A stretch of DNA of 64,000 nucleotides from an uncultured Pseudoclavibacter sp. Lineage in GTDB: Bacteria > Actinomycetota > Actinomycetes > Actinomycetales > Microbacteriaceae. How positions within the stretch are numbered: the stretch's first letter is position 1; every line of letters begins with the position of its first letter. The stretch covers positions 1 through 64,000 of the forward strand of contig CAMIMS010000003.1 in assembly GCA_946221025.1 (NCBI GenBank), written 5' to 3'. Shown piece after piece: positions 52,441-61,686 of this stretch. The position numbers were made by a program, and so were the translations under genes. Below the pieces are notes generated by a model that saw only the letters and a list, made by a program, of their open reading frames with translations, searched no databases and had not been told where the DNA came from.

Positions 52441-53559
52441 TCATGTCGCGAGCCACGGATGAGCGTTGAATGCGCGCACGAATGCCGCGCGCGAACGATT
52501 CGACATCGCACGGGAATCCTCGAAGGGCGTGAGTTCAAGTCTGGATTTGACGCCTGACCCGGCACGCCGCCATGTTGCCCGCGCCTCGGAGCGCTCGATC
52601 GCGAGCCCCCGAAACACACCATTGCGCCCCGGCACCGTAGCTTGCTCCTGTGCTTTCGTCAGCAAGAACGCGCGATCGCCATAGCCGAGGACGAGCTCGT
52701 CGAATCCTGGCGTGAGCATCGCACGGTCAGCGGCTTGAAGAACTTCACCGTGCGCATCGGCAATGGCTGGATCACACCAAGCGGGCGAATCATTAACGGT
52801 GACCTCGGCGAGTCCTGTCGTCGCCGCCGGCAAGGCGGCGCGAATCTCCTTCAGGCTGAGCTTTGTCCACCAGGCAAAATCACGAATGGTTGCCGGCCCG
52901 TGCGACCTGAAGTACCGGTTGAGCCACTCACTGATGGCTGCGATCCGGTCTCCGTTGAAACGCGCCTCGAGCGTCGAGTCAGGCGGAAGGTACTCCGCGG
53001 CCATCACGATCCGCTGCTCCCCCACCTCGTCATCCCAGGGACCGTATGCGAGTCGGCCCTCCATCATGAGAGTGGAGATGAAGTGATATGTCCGACCACT
53101 CTTCATCTCTTCCCCACCCTCCGACCACGCACACGCGAGCTCCGCCCGTGTGAGACCTTGCCGCGTGTCCGGTTGAGCGTCCAGGGCTTGATGTGCGGTG
53201 TCGATGATGCGCGTCAGGGTGGGAGCATCAACACCCTGATTGGCTCGTCGGCGTTGCAGCTCAGTCGTGAACGAAGGTCGAAGCAGGTCATTCATCCAGG
53301 CGAGATCGTCCGCGTGGACGGCGAATACCGTGCCGCGCATCGGATATCCCCGGACAATCTCGCCAGCTGACATCGCGTCAGTCACGGCCGTCGCGGTGCC
53401 CCCGGGGACTCGTAGAGCGATGCTCGCGATCACTCCGGGCAGGTCTTGGCCTTGGGCGCAACCAAGTCGGGCAACGGCCTCGGACGGATGCGCAGCGGAC
53501 GGCGCCGCGAGGCCGGTCGAAACGATTCGCTGACGGATGAGGTCGGTACGAGGGCTCAC
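52441..53559 (-). CDS. Winged-helix DNA-binding domain protein (HTH_42/YcaQ-like)
   Basis: A 372-residue protein of the HTH_42 family. RQRIVSTGLAAP near the N-terminus and GYPMRGTVFAVHADDLAWM match the family; further winged-helix repeats and GVFRGLAIERS follow. Relatives include AlkZ/YcaQ DNA glycosylases, but many actinobacterial members are uncharacterised, and the QxQ glycosylase motif is not evident. It lies between the two cytochrome gene blocks and is not part of either by strand or spacing. Confidence 0.82.
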   Translation of the reverse strand: MSPRTDLIRQRIVSTGLAAPSAAHPSEAVARLGCAQGQDLPGVIASIALRVPGGTATAVTDAMSAGEIVRGYPMRGTVFAVHADDLAWMNDLLRPSFTTELQRRRANQGVDAPTLTRIIDTAHQALDAQPDTRQGLTRAELACAWSEGGEEMKSGRTYHFISTLMMEGRLAYGPWDDEVGEQRIVMAAEYLPPDSTLEARFNGDRIAAISEWLNRYFRSHGPATIRDFAWWTKLSLKEIRAALPAATTGLAEVTVNDSPAWCDPAIADAHGEVLQAADRAMLTPGFDELVLGYGDRAFLLTKAQEQATVPGRNGVFRGLAIERSEARATWRRAGSGVKSRLELTPFEDSRAMSNRSRAAFVRAFNAHPWLAT

Positions 53560-53688
53560 GCCCTCACGGTAACAACGTCACTCACCCGGCTCGCACACCA
53601 CTTCGGGTGGGTATCTGAACGTCCGCAGGGCTCTCAATTGCGGGTTTCGGCGATCCTGGGATCGCCGCAGCCGTGAACGCGACCCGAA

Positions 53689-54258
53689 TCACCGACCCGC
53701 GAACGCGAGCAGGGCGGCCCGGGCCGAACCATCTGCCGGGCTTTGGGCAGGTCCAATCGTGCCCTCACGTCGAAGTCGCTCGATGATTCCGCGTCCTGTG
53801 TCGAGCAACTTCAACGCCAATGCCTCACTGAGTTCGGGAACGGCACCCGCGTGCTCCAGGTCGAGGGCGTGAAGCACCATCTCGAGGCATCGGAGCGTCA
53901 GAAGCTCCTCGGCGGTGAGCACCCCGACGCTGTGCTGTACCTCCGTGGTGGGTTCGAGGTTCGCGAGAAACGCTCGCAGGTACGCCTCTTCGGTTTCAAA
54001 GATGCTGCGAGGCTCGGGGCTTCCGAAATCCATCGTGCGCGTCGCCTCCGCTGCTTCGGCATCCCCTTCGCTCGCCCGGATTCGGTAGCGCCGGGCCTGC
54101 CCGTTCACGTGGCTGACGAGATCACGCGCAGTCCACTCCCCACAGATGGCCTCATCCGCCGACAGAGCCCCGTCAGGGAGTGTCTGGAGTGCTGTACGCC
54201 ACACATCTTCCGATGGCTGAAGGAGCTGGCCGATCAGATCCCGCATGGATTCGATCAT
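53689..54258 (-). CDS. DinB-like maleylpyruvate isomerase N-terminal domain protein
   Basis: A 189-residue helical-bundle protein of the mycothiol-associated DinB clan. The metal-binding His are in CGEWTARDLVSHVNGQARRYR and CLEMVLHALDLEHA. Its end (GRGIIERLRR and DGSARAALLAFAGR) fits TIGR03086-type proteins. The gene is separate from its neighbours; 53560-53688 holds no obvious gene. Substrate unknown. Confidence 0.82.
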   Translation of the reverse strand: MIESMRDLIGQLLQPSEDVWRTALQTLPDGALSADEAICGEWTARDLVSHVNGQARRYRIRASEGDAEAAEATRTMDFGSPEPRSIFETEEAYLRAFLANLEPTTEVQHSVGVLTAEELLTLRCLEMVLHALDLEHAGAVPELSEALALKLLDTGRGIIERLRREGTIGPAQSPADGSARAALLAFAGR

Positions 54259-54304
54259 GCAACGAACCTACGGGAAATGCGTCGACGCCACGGGATACGG
54301 CAAT

Positions 54305-54340
54305 CGGCGTCCAGCCCCGATCAATTGGGGCTGGACGCCG
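54305..54340 (-). terminator. Terminator of ctaC-ctaD-ctaF
   Basis: A perfect 14-bp stem (54305-54318 with 54327-54340) with an 8-nt loop, 23 bp beyond the ctaF stop on the minus strand. A U-tract is weak. Confidence 0.78.
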
Positions 54341-54363
54341 ATGCTCAGGCCAGAGGCTTCAGC

Positions 54364-54783
54364 TCAGTGCTTGAAGTCACCCGTGTAGTACTGGAACACC
54401 CAGCCGAGAATGCCGATCACCAGCAGCGGTGCCGCGAAGAACACGACCCACCATCCCACCGCGATTCCGAACAGAATCACGCCGATCGCGACCGAGCAGA
54501 CGAGGGGCCACCAGCTCGACGGTGGGTAGAAGCCGAGGTCTTCATCTGCGTCTTCGATGTTGGCGTCGAGACGATCTTCCGGCAGCGGGCGGTTACGGAA
54601 CGGCTTGCGCTCGACACCCAGGTAGAAGCCGACGAACGCCGAGAATGCCGCCAGCAGGAAGAAGCAGACCGCTCCCACCCATTCGACCTGGCCGTTCTCA
54701 ATCGACGTCCACGCGGTGTAGCCGACACCAACGATGAGGTAGAAGACGATCAGGACGTTGAAGATCGTTTGCGTGCTCTTCAT
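54364..54783 (-). CDS. ctaF: Cytochrome c oxidase subunit IV, actinobacterial type
   Basis: A 139-residue membrane protein with four helices in two pairs (NVLIVFYLIVGVGYTAW, VGAVCFFLLAAFSAFVGFYLG, then two near the C-terminus), separated by the conserved DLGFYPPSSWWPL. This is the actinobacterial CtaF family. It follows ctaD with 6 bp between. Confidence 0.92.
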   Translation of the reverse strand: MKSTQTIFNVLIVFYLIVGVGYTAWTSIENGQVEWVGAVCFFLLAAFSAFVGFYLGVERKPFRNRPLPEDRLDANIEDADEDLGFYPPSSWWPLVCSVAIGVILFGIAVGWWVVFFAAPLLVIGILGWVFQYYTGDFKH

Positions 54784-54789
54784 GAGGTG

Positions 54790-56532
54790 CTAGCTGACCT
54801 TTCCAGTCTCTTCTTCGACAACAGGGGCGTCGGGCGCATCCTTCGCCGGACCCTGCCCGACCGGAATCATCGCTTCGGGGTGGTTGAGGTCGAAGGCGGG
54901 GCGCTCCGAACGGATGCGCGGGATCTCAGTGAAGTTGTGACGCGGCGGCGGGCAGCTGGTTGCCCACTCGAGCGAGCCACCGTAACCCCACGGGTCGTTG
55001 ACCGTCACCTTCGGGGATCGGGTCATCGTGAGGATCACGTTCAGGAAGAACGGAATCATCGAGATCGCGATGGTCGCGGCACCGATGGTGGACAGCTGGT
55101 TCATCCACGCGTAGCCGTCCTCAGGCTGGTAGGTGGCGTAGCGGCGGGGGAAGCCCATGACACCGAGCCAGTGCTGAATGAGGAAGGTCATGTTGAAGCC
55201 AACGAACAGGATCCAGAACTGGATCTTGCCGAGTCGCTCGTTGAGCATCCTGCCCGTCCACTTTGGCCACCAGAAGAAGAAGCCGCCGAACATCGCGAAG
55301 ACGATGGTGCCGAAGAGCACGTAGTGGAAGTGCGCGACGACGAAGTACGTGTCAGACACGTGGAAGTCGAGCACGGGCGAGGCGAGGATGACGCCGGTCA
55401 GACCACCGAAGACGAAGCACACGAGGAAGCCGAGCGAGTACAGCATCGGCGTCTCGAAGGTGATCGAACCGCGCCACATAGTGCCGAGCCAGTTGAAGAT
55501 CTTCACACCCGTCGGGACCGCGATGAGCATCGTCATGAGGGCGAAGAAGGGCAGCAGCACCGACCCGGTCACGTACATGTGGTGCGCCCACACCGAGGCC
55601 GAGAGCGCAGCGATCGAGATCGTCGCGTAGACGAGCGTCTTGTACCCGAAGATCGGCTTGCGGCTGAACACCGGGAAGATCTCGGAGACGATGCCGAAGA
55701 ACGGCAGCGCGAGCACGTACACCTCGGGGTGGCCGAAGAACCAGAACAGGTGCTGGTAGAGGATCGCGCCGCCCGCGTCGATGTCGTAGATGTGCGTGAG
55801 GAACACGCGGTCCATGAGCAGACCGAACCAGGCGACCGCGAGCACCGGGAACGCGAAGAGCACCAGGATCGAAGTGATCAGCGTGTTCCAGGTGAAGATC
55901 GGCATGCGCCACATGGTCATGCCCGGGGCGCGCATCGTGATGATCGTGGTGATGAAGTTGACCGCACCGAAGATCGTGGCGAAACCGGTTGCGGCAAGGC
56001 CCGCCACCCAGAGGTTGCCGCCAATGCCCGGCGAGAAGGTCTGCGTCGAGAGCGGCACGTATGCCGTCCAACCGAAGGCCGCCGCACCGTTCGGGGTGAG
56101 GAAGCCCATCACGGCGACGACCGAGCCGGCCGTGTACAGCCAGTAGCTGAACGCGTTCAGGCGCGGGAACGCCACATCCGCCGTACCGATCTGCAGCGGC
56201 ACGAGCGCGTTCGCGAAGCCCGAGAACAGCGGCGTCGCGAACATGAGCAGCATGATCGTTCCGTGCATCGTGAACAGCTGGTTGTACTGCTCCTTGGTAT
56301 TCACCAGCTCCAGGCCCGGCTCAAATAGCTGGGCACGGATGACAAGGGCGAGCACACCACCGATGCAGAACCACACGAACGACGAGACCAGGTACATGTA
56401 CCCGATCTTCTTGTGGTCAGTCGTGGTGAGCAGATCGATGATGAGGTTGCCCTTGCGGCCGACACTGCGGCTAGGGACGTCGTGCGCCTGCGGAACATTC
56501 TGTGTTCCGGGCTGATTCAGGGTCGCAGTCAT
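54790..56532 (-). CDS. ctaD: Cytochrome c oxidase subunit I
   Basis: A 580-residue heme-copper oxidase core with about twelve transmembrane helices. Heme and CuB ligands are visible: [23 protein letters not shown] (His-Tyr crosslink), [11 protein letters not shown] and [12 protein letters not shown]. The K-channel Tyr and GWTAYVPL are normal. Type A aa3 oxidase. GGGAGCG lies before the ATG. Encoded between ctaC and ctaF on one transcript. Confidence 0.97.
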   Translation of the reverse strand: MTATLNQPGTQNVPQAHDVPSRSVGRKGNLIIDLLTTTDHKKIGYMYLVSSFVWFCIGGVLALVIRAQLFEPGLELVNTKEQYNQLFTMHGTIMLLMFATPLFSGFANALVPLQIGTADVAFPRLNAFSYWLYTAGSVVAVMGFLTPNGAAAFGWTAYVPLSTQTFSPGIGGNLWVAGLAATGFATIFGAVNFITTIITMRAPGMTMWRMPIFTWNTLITSILVLFAFPVLAVAWFGLLMDRVFLTHIYDIDAGGAILYQHLFWFFGHPEVYVLALPFFGIVSEIFPVFSRKPIFGYKTLVYATISIAALSASVWAHHMYVTGSVLLPFFALMTMLIAVPTGVKIFNWLGTMWRGSITFETPMLYSLGFLVCFVFGGLTGVILASPVLDFHVSDTYFVVAHFHYVLFGTIVFAMFGGFFFWWPKWTGRMLNERLGKIQFWILFVGFNMTFLIQHWLGVMGFPRRYATYQPEDGYAWMNQLSTIGAATIAISMIPFFLNVILTMTRSPKVTVNDPWGYGGSLEWATSCPPPRHNFTEIPRIRSERPAFDLNHPEAMIPVGQGPAKDAPDAPVVEEETGKVS

Positions 56533-56550
56533 GCGCGTCGCTCCCAGTTC

Positions 56551-57495
56551 CTAGTTCTCGCTGTTGCTTTGCGACTGGCCCTCTTCGGTACTGGAGGGCG
56601 CCGGAGTCGTGGTCAGAAGCTTCGGGTTGCGGTTGTACTGGTCACCGGGTGCTTCTTCGCCCGGCTTGATGACCTGACCGGACTCGCGCACCGATGCGAT
56701 GTAGGCGTTGTACTCCTCCTGGGATACAACGTGCACCTCGAAGAGCATCATCGCGTGGTACTCACCGCACAGCTCCGCGCACTTACCGATGTACACGCCC
56801 TCACGCTCAGTGTGGATCGACATCGAGTTGGTCTGGCCGGGGATGGTGTCCTTCTTGTAGAGGAAGTCAACGACCCAGAACGAGTGCGCCACGTCGCGCG
56901 ACTTCAGGTCAATCTTCACGTTCGCGTTGACCGGCAGGTACAGCTTCGGCAGCTGGTCGTAGTCGATGTCGTCGCCGACCTGCTGCGCCTGAATACCCAC
57001 GGTGTAGACCCCCGAGTCGTACTGGCTGTTCGGGACGTTCAGGTAGTTGAAGTCCCACGCCCACTGCTTGCCGTACACCTCAACGTGCACGTCAACCTCT
57101 TCGGCGGCGTACGCCTCTTCAATCACGGCCTGCTCGCGAGCCGTGAAGGCAAAGAACGCGCCGACGAGCACGATCGGAATCGTGGTGAAGAGGATCTCGA
57201 TCGGCATGTGGTAGCGCATCTGGAAGGGAAGGCCCTTCTCGCCCTTGCGGCGACGGTACGCGATGGTCGCCCAGATGATGAGGGACCAGACGAGAAGACC
57301 AACGCCGAGCAGGACGATCCACGAGTTGACCCAGAACGTCTGAATGGTGTCGGAGTGGTTCGTCACCGGCCCTTCGGCTCCGCCCTGGTTACCGGGCATG
57401 AACCCATCCATCTGCTGCTGGGTGCAACCCGCCAGGACTGCAACCAGCACGAGTGCAGTGGGAACCACTGCCCATCCGGAGCGTTTTGTGCGCAC
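56551..57495 (-). CDS. ctaC: Cytochrome c oxidase subunit II
   Basis: A 314-residue lipoprotein subunit (lipobox AVLAGC). Two helices (about 55-75 and 98-118) precede the cupredoxin domain. CuA ligands appear as His in SRDVAHSFWVVDF and the CAELCGEYHAMM block. The C-terminal tail is Ser/Gln-rich. The start is GTG 57495 with AAGGGG upstream. First gene of ctaC-ctaD-ctaF; its CuA domain would accept electrons from QcrC. Confidence 0.95.
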   Translation of the reverse strand: MRTKRSGWAVVPTALVLVAVLAGCTQQQMDGFMPGNQGGAEGPVTNHSDTIQTFWVNSWIVLLGVGLLVWSLIIWATIAYRRRKGEKGLPFQMRYHMPIEILFTTIPIVLVGAFFAFTAREQAVIEEAYAAEEVDVHVEVYGKQWAWDFNYLNVPNSQYDSGVYTVGIQAQQVGDDIDYDQLPKLYLPVNANVKIDLKSRDVAHSFWVVDFLYKKDTIPGQTNSMSIHTEREGVYIGKCAELCGEYHAMMLFEVHVVSQEEYNAYIASVRESGQVIKPGEEAPGDQYNRNPKLLTTTPAPSSTEEGQSQSNSEN

Positions 57496-57531
57496 ACCGA
57501 CCCCTTCGAGACGTCTCAGCTAGTTAGAACC

Positions 57532-57537
57532 AGTGTA
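57532..57537 (-). promoter_or_regulatory. Putative -10 box of ctaCDF
   Basis: TACACT on the minus strand, 36 nt before the ctaC GTG, so this operon has a real leader and ribosome site. The -35 region is poorly conserved, as if activator-dependent. Confidence 0.45.
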
Positions 57538-57561
57538 TCGGGATTGAAGACGCTGAGAGTC

Positions 57562-57573
57562 CCCTGATCAGGG
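57562..57573. promoter_or_regulatory. CCCTGATCAGGG palindrome upstream of ctaC
   Basis: A perfect 12-bp palindrome directly upstream of the likely ctaC -35 region. Its core TGATCAGG recurs before ctaE. The GATCGATCAG at 57590-57599 next to the erpA end is a further partial copy. Confidence 0.5.
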
Positions 57574-57595
57574 CGCGTTTTCTCCCTGAGATCGA

Positions 57596-57961
57596 TCAGT
57601 GGAATGAATCGCCACACGCACAGCTGCCAGTGGCGCTCGGGTTGTCGATCGTGAAGCCCTGCTTCTGAATGGTGTCCTCAAAGTCGATCGTGGCGCCTTC
57701 GAGATAGGGCGAGCTCATCGGGTCGATGATGACTTCCACGTCGTCGAAGTCCATGATCGCGTCACCCTCGAGCTCTCGTTCGTCGAAGTAGAGCTGGTAG
57801 ATGAGGCCGCTGCATCCGCCCGGCTGCACGGCGATGCGAAGGCGCAGGTCGTCGCGACCTTCGCGGCTGAGGAGATTCTTGACTTTGTCGGCCGCGGCCT
57901 GCGTAATGGCGACTCCGTGCGCCTGCTCGGTCATGGCGATTCCGGTGAGTGCTTCTGTCAT
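57596..57961 (-). CDS. erpA: Iron-sulfur cluster insertion protein, HesB/IscA-ErpA family
   Basis: A 121-residue A-type carrier that delivers Fe-S clusters. The three conserved Cys are in GGCSGLIYQL and the C-terminal CACGDSFH. MDPMSSPYLEGATIDF-like DPMSSPYLEGATIDF is also conserved. GGAAGGAG precedes ATG 57961. It is read toward ctaC but ends 100 bp before it. The Rieske protein and other cluster enzymes are plausible clients. Confidence 0.93.
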   Translation of the reverse strand: MTEALTGIAMTEQAHGVAITQAAADKVKNLLSREGRDDLRLRIAVQPGGCSGLIYQLYFDERELEGDAIMDFDDVEVIIDPMSSPYLEGATIDFEDTIQKQGFTIDNPSATGSCACGDSFH

Positions 57962-58017
57962 GGCGGCTCCTTCCGTGGGTGTTCAGCCTTCAACGCGCGA
58001 GGGCGCTCGAAGATTCC

Positions 58018-59448
58018 TCAGTCTCCCGCGACGCCCGCACTTCGACCGCGGGCGTTCATGCGCACAAGGAACAGCGCCTCGCTGAGGATCGCGCGGCGAA
58101 GCACTCCCAGGTGCTGCGATTCGTTGGGGCTGTGCGCCATGGTGAGGGGGTCTTCCACACCCGTGACGAGGATCTCCGCATCCGGAATCATCTCGAGGAA
58201 GTCGGTAATGAATGGGATGGAGCCACCGATACCGGTGAGTTCGGGGTCGGTTCCCCAGCCATCACGCATCGATTCACGCATGACCGTGACCGCTTCACCG
58301 TCGGTGTTCGCGAGGAATGGGCTACCGGCGCTGAGGTTCTCAATCTCGATGGCAGCGCCGAAGGGGGCGTGCGAGCGGAGGTGTTCCTCGATCGCGCGCG
58401 CCGCGTCTTCCGCGGTCTGACCGGGCGCAATTCGGCACGAGACATGCACGCGAACGCTTGGCAGAAGCGTGTTCGATGCGTTGGCGACATCGGGAGCATC
58501 AATGCCGGTGATCGTGATCGCCGGCTGGTTCCACACCCGCGAAAGCACCGGGCCCGAACCGATCAACTGGACGCCGTCGAGGAGATCGGCATCGGCGCGG
58601 TATTCGTCGGCGTCGCGCTCGGGGACGGGTGCCTCGTGCGTGCGCAGGCCCGCGACGGCGACCGAACCCGCGTCGTCCCAGAGAGTCGACAGCAGCTTGA
58701 TAGTCGCGAGCATCGCATCCGGCACCGCTCCCCCGAACATGCCCGAGTGCCAGGCGTGCTCGATGGTGCGCACGCGCAGGTCGAAGGCAACGTTTCCGCG
58801 CAGCGAAACGGTGAGACCGGGAACGGTCGCCGACGGGTTGTCCGAGTCCGCAACGATGATCGCGTCGGCCTTCAGGTCATCAAGGTGCGCGCGGAGGGTG
58901 TTCCGGAAGCTGCCGGATCCGCTCTCTTCCTCGCCCTCAATGAAGACGTTGAGACCGAGCCCGAAGTCATCACCGAGCGCGTCCCGTACGGCTTCGATGG
59001 CCGCGACGTGGGCGATGACTCCCGCCTTGTCGTCGCTGGCGCCGCGCCCGTACAGCCGCTCTCCCCTCAGGGTCGGCTCGAATGCCGGCGTGTCCCAAAG
59101 TGCAGCGTCGCCCTCTGGTTGCACATCGTGGTGCGCGTACAGGGTGACCGTGGGAAAACCCGGCTTCGCCGGGCGCACGGCAATCACGCTCGGCCGACCG
59201 TCGTCGCCCGCATCCGTTTGATGGGTGAAGACTCCGACGCGATCAAAGACACCGGTCGCCGCGAACAGCTCACGGACCCGGTCCGCGCTCTGATCGAGCA
59301 GCGTCGGGTCACGACCCTCCCAGGAGACCGAGGGGATGCGCACGAGATCACCAAGGCGCGCGATCGTGTGCGCCATGTTCTCGGAAACGCGCGCTTCGAG
59401 GTCGTTCTCGAGAGCTGAACCAGGTACCTGCGAATCGGAGTTGGCCAT
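58018..59448 (-). CDS. M20 family dipeptidase
   Basis: A 476-residue dizinc peptidase. Ligands are in TLYAHHDVQPEG, LYGRGASDDKAG, IEGEEESGSG and AHSPNES; the dimerisation domain contains LRGNVAFDLRVRTIEHAWHSGMFGG. Length and order match the M20 dipeptidase/CNDP-like branch, distinct from the M20 enzyme at 17876. ATG 59448 follows a TAAGCT -10 box by 7 nt. It diverges from the DUF3043 gene. Confidence 0.92.
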   Translation of the reverse strand: MANSDSQVPGSALENDLEARVSENMAHTIARLGDLVRIPSVSWEGRDPTLLDQSADRVRELFAATGVFDRVGVFTHQTDAGDDGRPSVIAVRPAKPGFPTVTLYAHHDVQPEGDAALWDTPAFEPTLRGERLYGRGASDDKAGVIAHVAAIEAVRDALGDDFGLGLNVFIEGEEESGSGSFRNTLRAHLDDLKADAIIVADSDNPSATVPGLTVSLRGNVAFDLRVRTIEHAWHSGMFGGAVPDAMLATIKLLSTLWDDAGSVAVAGLRTHEAPVPERDADEYRADADLLDGVQLIGSGPVLSRVWNQPAITITGIDAPDVANASNTLLPSVRVHVSCRIAPGQTAEDAARAIEEHLRSHAPFGAAIEIENLSAGSPFLANTDGEAVTVMRESMRDGWGTDPELTGIGGSIPFITDFLEMIPDAEILVTGVEDPLTMAHSPNESQHLGVLRRAILSEALFLVRMNARGRSAGVAGD

Positions 59449-59455
59449 GTCGATA

Positions 59456-59461
59456 AGCTTA
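59456..59461 (-). promoter_or_regulatory. Leaderless -10 box of the M20 dipeptidase gene
   Basis: TAAGCT on the minus strand with 7 nt to ATG 59448; the divergent gene begins 21 bp away, so both promoters share this short gap. Confidence 0.5.
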
Positions 59462-59481
59462 GAGTTCACCTTCTGAGAGGC

Positions 59482-60111
59482 ATGATGGCATCTACTCCCA
59501 AGCGCTTCTGGGCGAACCGTTCGCGTCAGGCTGATTCATCCGCACCCGCCGACACTCAGCCCGAGTCCGGCACTGAGAAGAATCCGCAGGGAAAAAAGGG
59601 GCCGACCCCGCGCCGTAAGGATCGCGAAGCCGAAAATCTGCGGCCCCTCGTTCCGGCCGATCGCAAAGAAGCTGAGCGGCAGGCTCGCGCGCAGATGCGT
59701 CAGCGACAGCAGGAGGCGCGCGAGGGCGTCGCCCGCGGTGACGAGCAGTTCCTGCGCGAATCCGAGCGCGGCCCGCAGAAAAAGTTCGTGCGCGACACCG
59801 TTGATGCGCGCTTCACCTTCGGTGAGTTCCTCATCCCGGTCATGCTCATCGTGCTGCTGCTGAACTTCTACCCCGACCCGCGCGTGGCCGTCGTCGGGTT
59901 TCTCGTCACGTTCATCGGCATCGGAATCGCCCTCATCGAGGGAGTGATTCTCGGGGCAGTGATCCGAAAGCGGATTGGCCGAGTCGTGGGGCCGGATGCG
60001 GTTGAACGCGGGATCATTCTCGCGACGGTCGCCAGGTGCATGCAGATTCGCCGGATGCGCCTTCCCCGCCCCCAGGTTCGCCGGGGCGAGCGCATCGAGT
60101 TCCGAAAGTAG
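59482..60111 (+). CDS. DUF3043 family membrane protein
   Basis: A 209-residue protein. A long polar N-terminus (KGPTPRRKDREAENLRPLVP, then an Arg/Glu-rich helix) precedes two transmembrane helices (about 116-136 and 141-160) and a basic tail. This is the actinobacterial DUF3043 family. Either ATG 59482 or 59485 may be used. The function is unknown. Confidence 0.88.
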   Translation: MMASTPKRFWANRSRQADSSAPADTQPESGTEKNPQGKKGPTPRRKDREAENLRPLVPADRKEAERQARAQMRQRQQEAREGVARGDEQFLRESERGPQKKFVRDTVDARFTFGEFLIPVMLIVLLLNFYPDPRVAVVGFLVTFIGIGIALIEGVILGAVIRKRIGRVVGPDAVERGIILATVARCMQIRRMRLPRPQVRRGERIEFRK

Positions 60112-60139
60112 CGCGGGAGCCGCTGCGGATCCGTCGGGA

Positions 60140-61201
60140 TCAGCGGTCGTTCGTCGTCCCTCGGGCTCGGGATGCGTGCGCCCACGCCGCGAGCTCCCGA
60201 TTCATCCGTCGCGCCCAGAGCGGGCCGCGGTACACGAATCCGGTATACCCCTGGACCAGCGTCGCCCCCGCTTCTACGCGCGCGATCACGTCACGAGCGG
60301 TTTCAACGCCGCCCACTGAAATCACCACGGCATCCTCGGGCAACCGGGCGCGCAGACGGTGAAGCACCTCGATCGATCGCTCTTTCAAAACCGGCCCAGA
60401 AAGCCCGCCTTCGCCGTAGGCTTCCACGATGCGCTTGGGCGTGCGAAGGCCCTCCCGACCCATGGTGGTATTGGTGGCGACGACGCCCGCGATGCCGCAT
60501 TTCGCCACGAGATCGGCGATCTCATCCACCTCCTCATCGAGCATGTCCGGCGAAATCTTGACCAGCAGCGGAACTCCCGGCGCCGCCTCCTGGGTGGCGC
60601 GAATGATCGGCTCCAACGACCGGGATCGCTGGAGTTCCCGAAGACCCGGGGTATTCGGGGATGAGACATTGATCACGAAGTATTCGGCGACGTCTTTCAA
60701 TCCCCGCGCCGCCAACTCGTAGTCCCGCACCGCGTCGGCGGCGCCGGTATCCCGGTTCTTTCCGATATTGACGCCGATAACGATGCGGCTGGTCGTGACC
60801 GAACGAAGGTTCGTGCGCACCGCATCGGGGCCGGGGCTGTTGAATCCGAGGCGGTTGATCAGGGCACGATCCGCGGGAAGTCGATACAGCCGCGGGCGGG
60901 GGTTGCCCGACTGGGGCCTCGGAGTGACGGTGCCGACCTCGACGAACCCGAAGCCGAGGGCTTCCAGACCGTCGACCAGCACACCCTCTTTGTCGAAGCC
61001 TGCCGCGATACCGAACGGCGACGGGAATTCCATGCCGAGCGCACGCGTGGTCAAGATCGGGTCGGGGCGGCAGAAGCGGTACACGATTGATGCGATCCCG
61101 GGCCGACCGGCGGCACGGATGAGGCGAGATCCGATCACGTGGGCGCGCTCAGGATCGAGTCGCGTCAGCACTCGGCGAAACAGCACGTCGTACAGGCTCA
61201 T
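60140..61201 (-). CDS. pyrD: Dihydroorotate dehydrogenase (quinone), class 2
   Basis: A 353-residue flavoenzyme of pyrimidine synthesis that reduces menaquinone. The N-terminal helical extension marks class 2; [30 protein letters not shown], the catalytic-Ser loop [13 protein letters not shown] and [12 protein letters not shown] bind FMN and orotate. The start overlaps nrdR as ATGA; it is the last gene of hisD-nrdR-pyrD. Confidence 0.96.
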   Translation of the reverse strand: MSLYDVLFRRVLTRLDPERAHVIGSRLIRAAGRPGIASIVYRFCRPDPILTTRALGMEFPSPFGIAAGFDKEGVLVDGLEALGFGFVEVGTVTPRPQSGNPRPRLYRLPADRALINRLGFNSPGPDAVRTNLRSVTTSRIVIGVNIGKNRDTGAADAVRDYELAARGLKDVAEYFVINVSSPNTPGLRELQRSRSLEPIIRATQEAAPGVPLLVKISPDMLDEEVDEIADLVAKCGIAGVVATNTTMGREGLRTPKRIVEAYGEGGLSGPVLKERSIEVLHRLRARLPEDAVVISVGGVETARDVIARVEAGATLVQGYTGFVYRGPLWARRMNRELAAWAHASRARGTTNDR

Positions 61202-61686
61202 CTGTCCCCCACTTCCACGCTGCCGGAAATGCCGGCGCTTCGCTGCTCATCGCGCATCCGGTCAATCGCGGATGCGAAGTCTTCGAGGGATGCGAACCCC
61301 TGGTAGACGCTCGCGAACCTGAGGTACGCGACATCGTCGAGCTCGCGCAGGGGTGGGAGGATCGCGAGGCCGATGTCGTTCGTTTCGATCTGCGAGGCAC
61401 CGGACTGCCGAATGGTCTCTTCGACCCGCTGCGCGAGCAGCGCGAGATCGGAGTCGGTCACCGGCCGGCCCTGGCAGGCTTTTCGCACTCCGGCAACGAC
61501 TTTGTCGCGCGAGAACGGTTCGACGACCCCGCTGCGTTTGACGACGGTCAGGCTCGCGGTTTCGACGGTTGAAAACCGGCGTCCACAGTTCGGGCACTGG
61601 CGACGGCGGCGAATAGATGTGCCGTCGTCGCTCGTGCGCGAATCCACGACTCGGGAATCATCGTGTCGGCAAAAGGGGCAGTGCAT
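61198..61686 (-). CDS. nrdR: Transcriptional repressor NrdR
   Basis: A 162-residue repressor of ribonucleotide reductase genes. A zinc ribbon (MHCPFC and [11 protein letters not shown]) is followed by the ATP-cone domain ([22 protein letters not shown]), which senses ATP/dATP. ATG 61686 shares one base with the hisD stop (TAATG). Linkage with hisD and pyrD in one operon is unusual in content but tight. Confidence 0.96.
   Translation of the reverse strand: MHCPFCRHDDSRVVDSRTSDDGTSIRRRRQCPNCGRRFSTVETASLTVVKRSGVVEPFSRDKVVAGVRKACQGRPVTDSDLALLAQRVEETIRQSGASQIETNDIGLAILPPLRELDDVAYLRFASVYQGFASLEDFASAIDRMRDEQRSAGISGSVEVGDR

Noticed and set aside
53743..56328. A long plus-strand open frame opposite ctaD and ctaF
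   Set aside because: It is antisense to genes with clear oxidase motifs, and its product is a low-complexity mix of Arg, Glu and His, as expected from a shadow frame in GC-rich DNA.
60857..60865. TGATCAGGG as another regulatory site
   Set aside because: It lies deep inside pyrD coding sequence and is probably chance; it is cited as a caution for the ctaC/ctaE motif.
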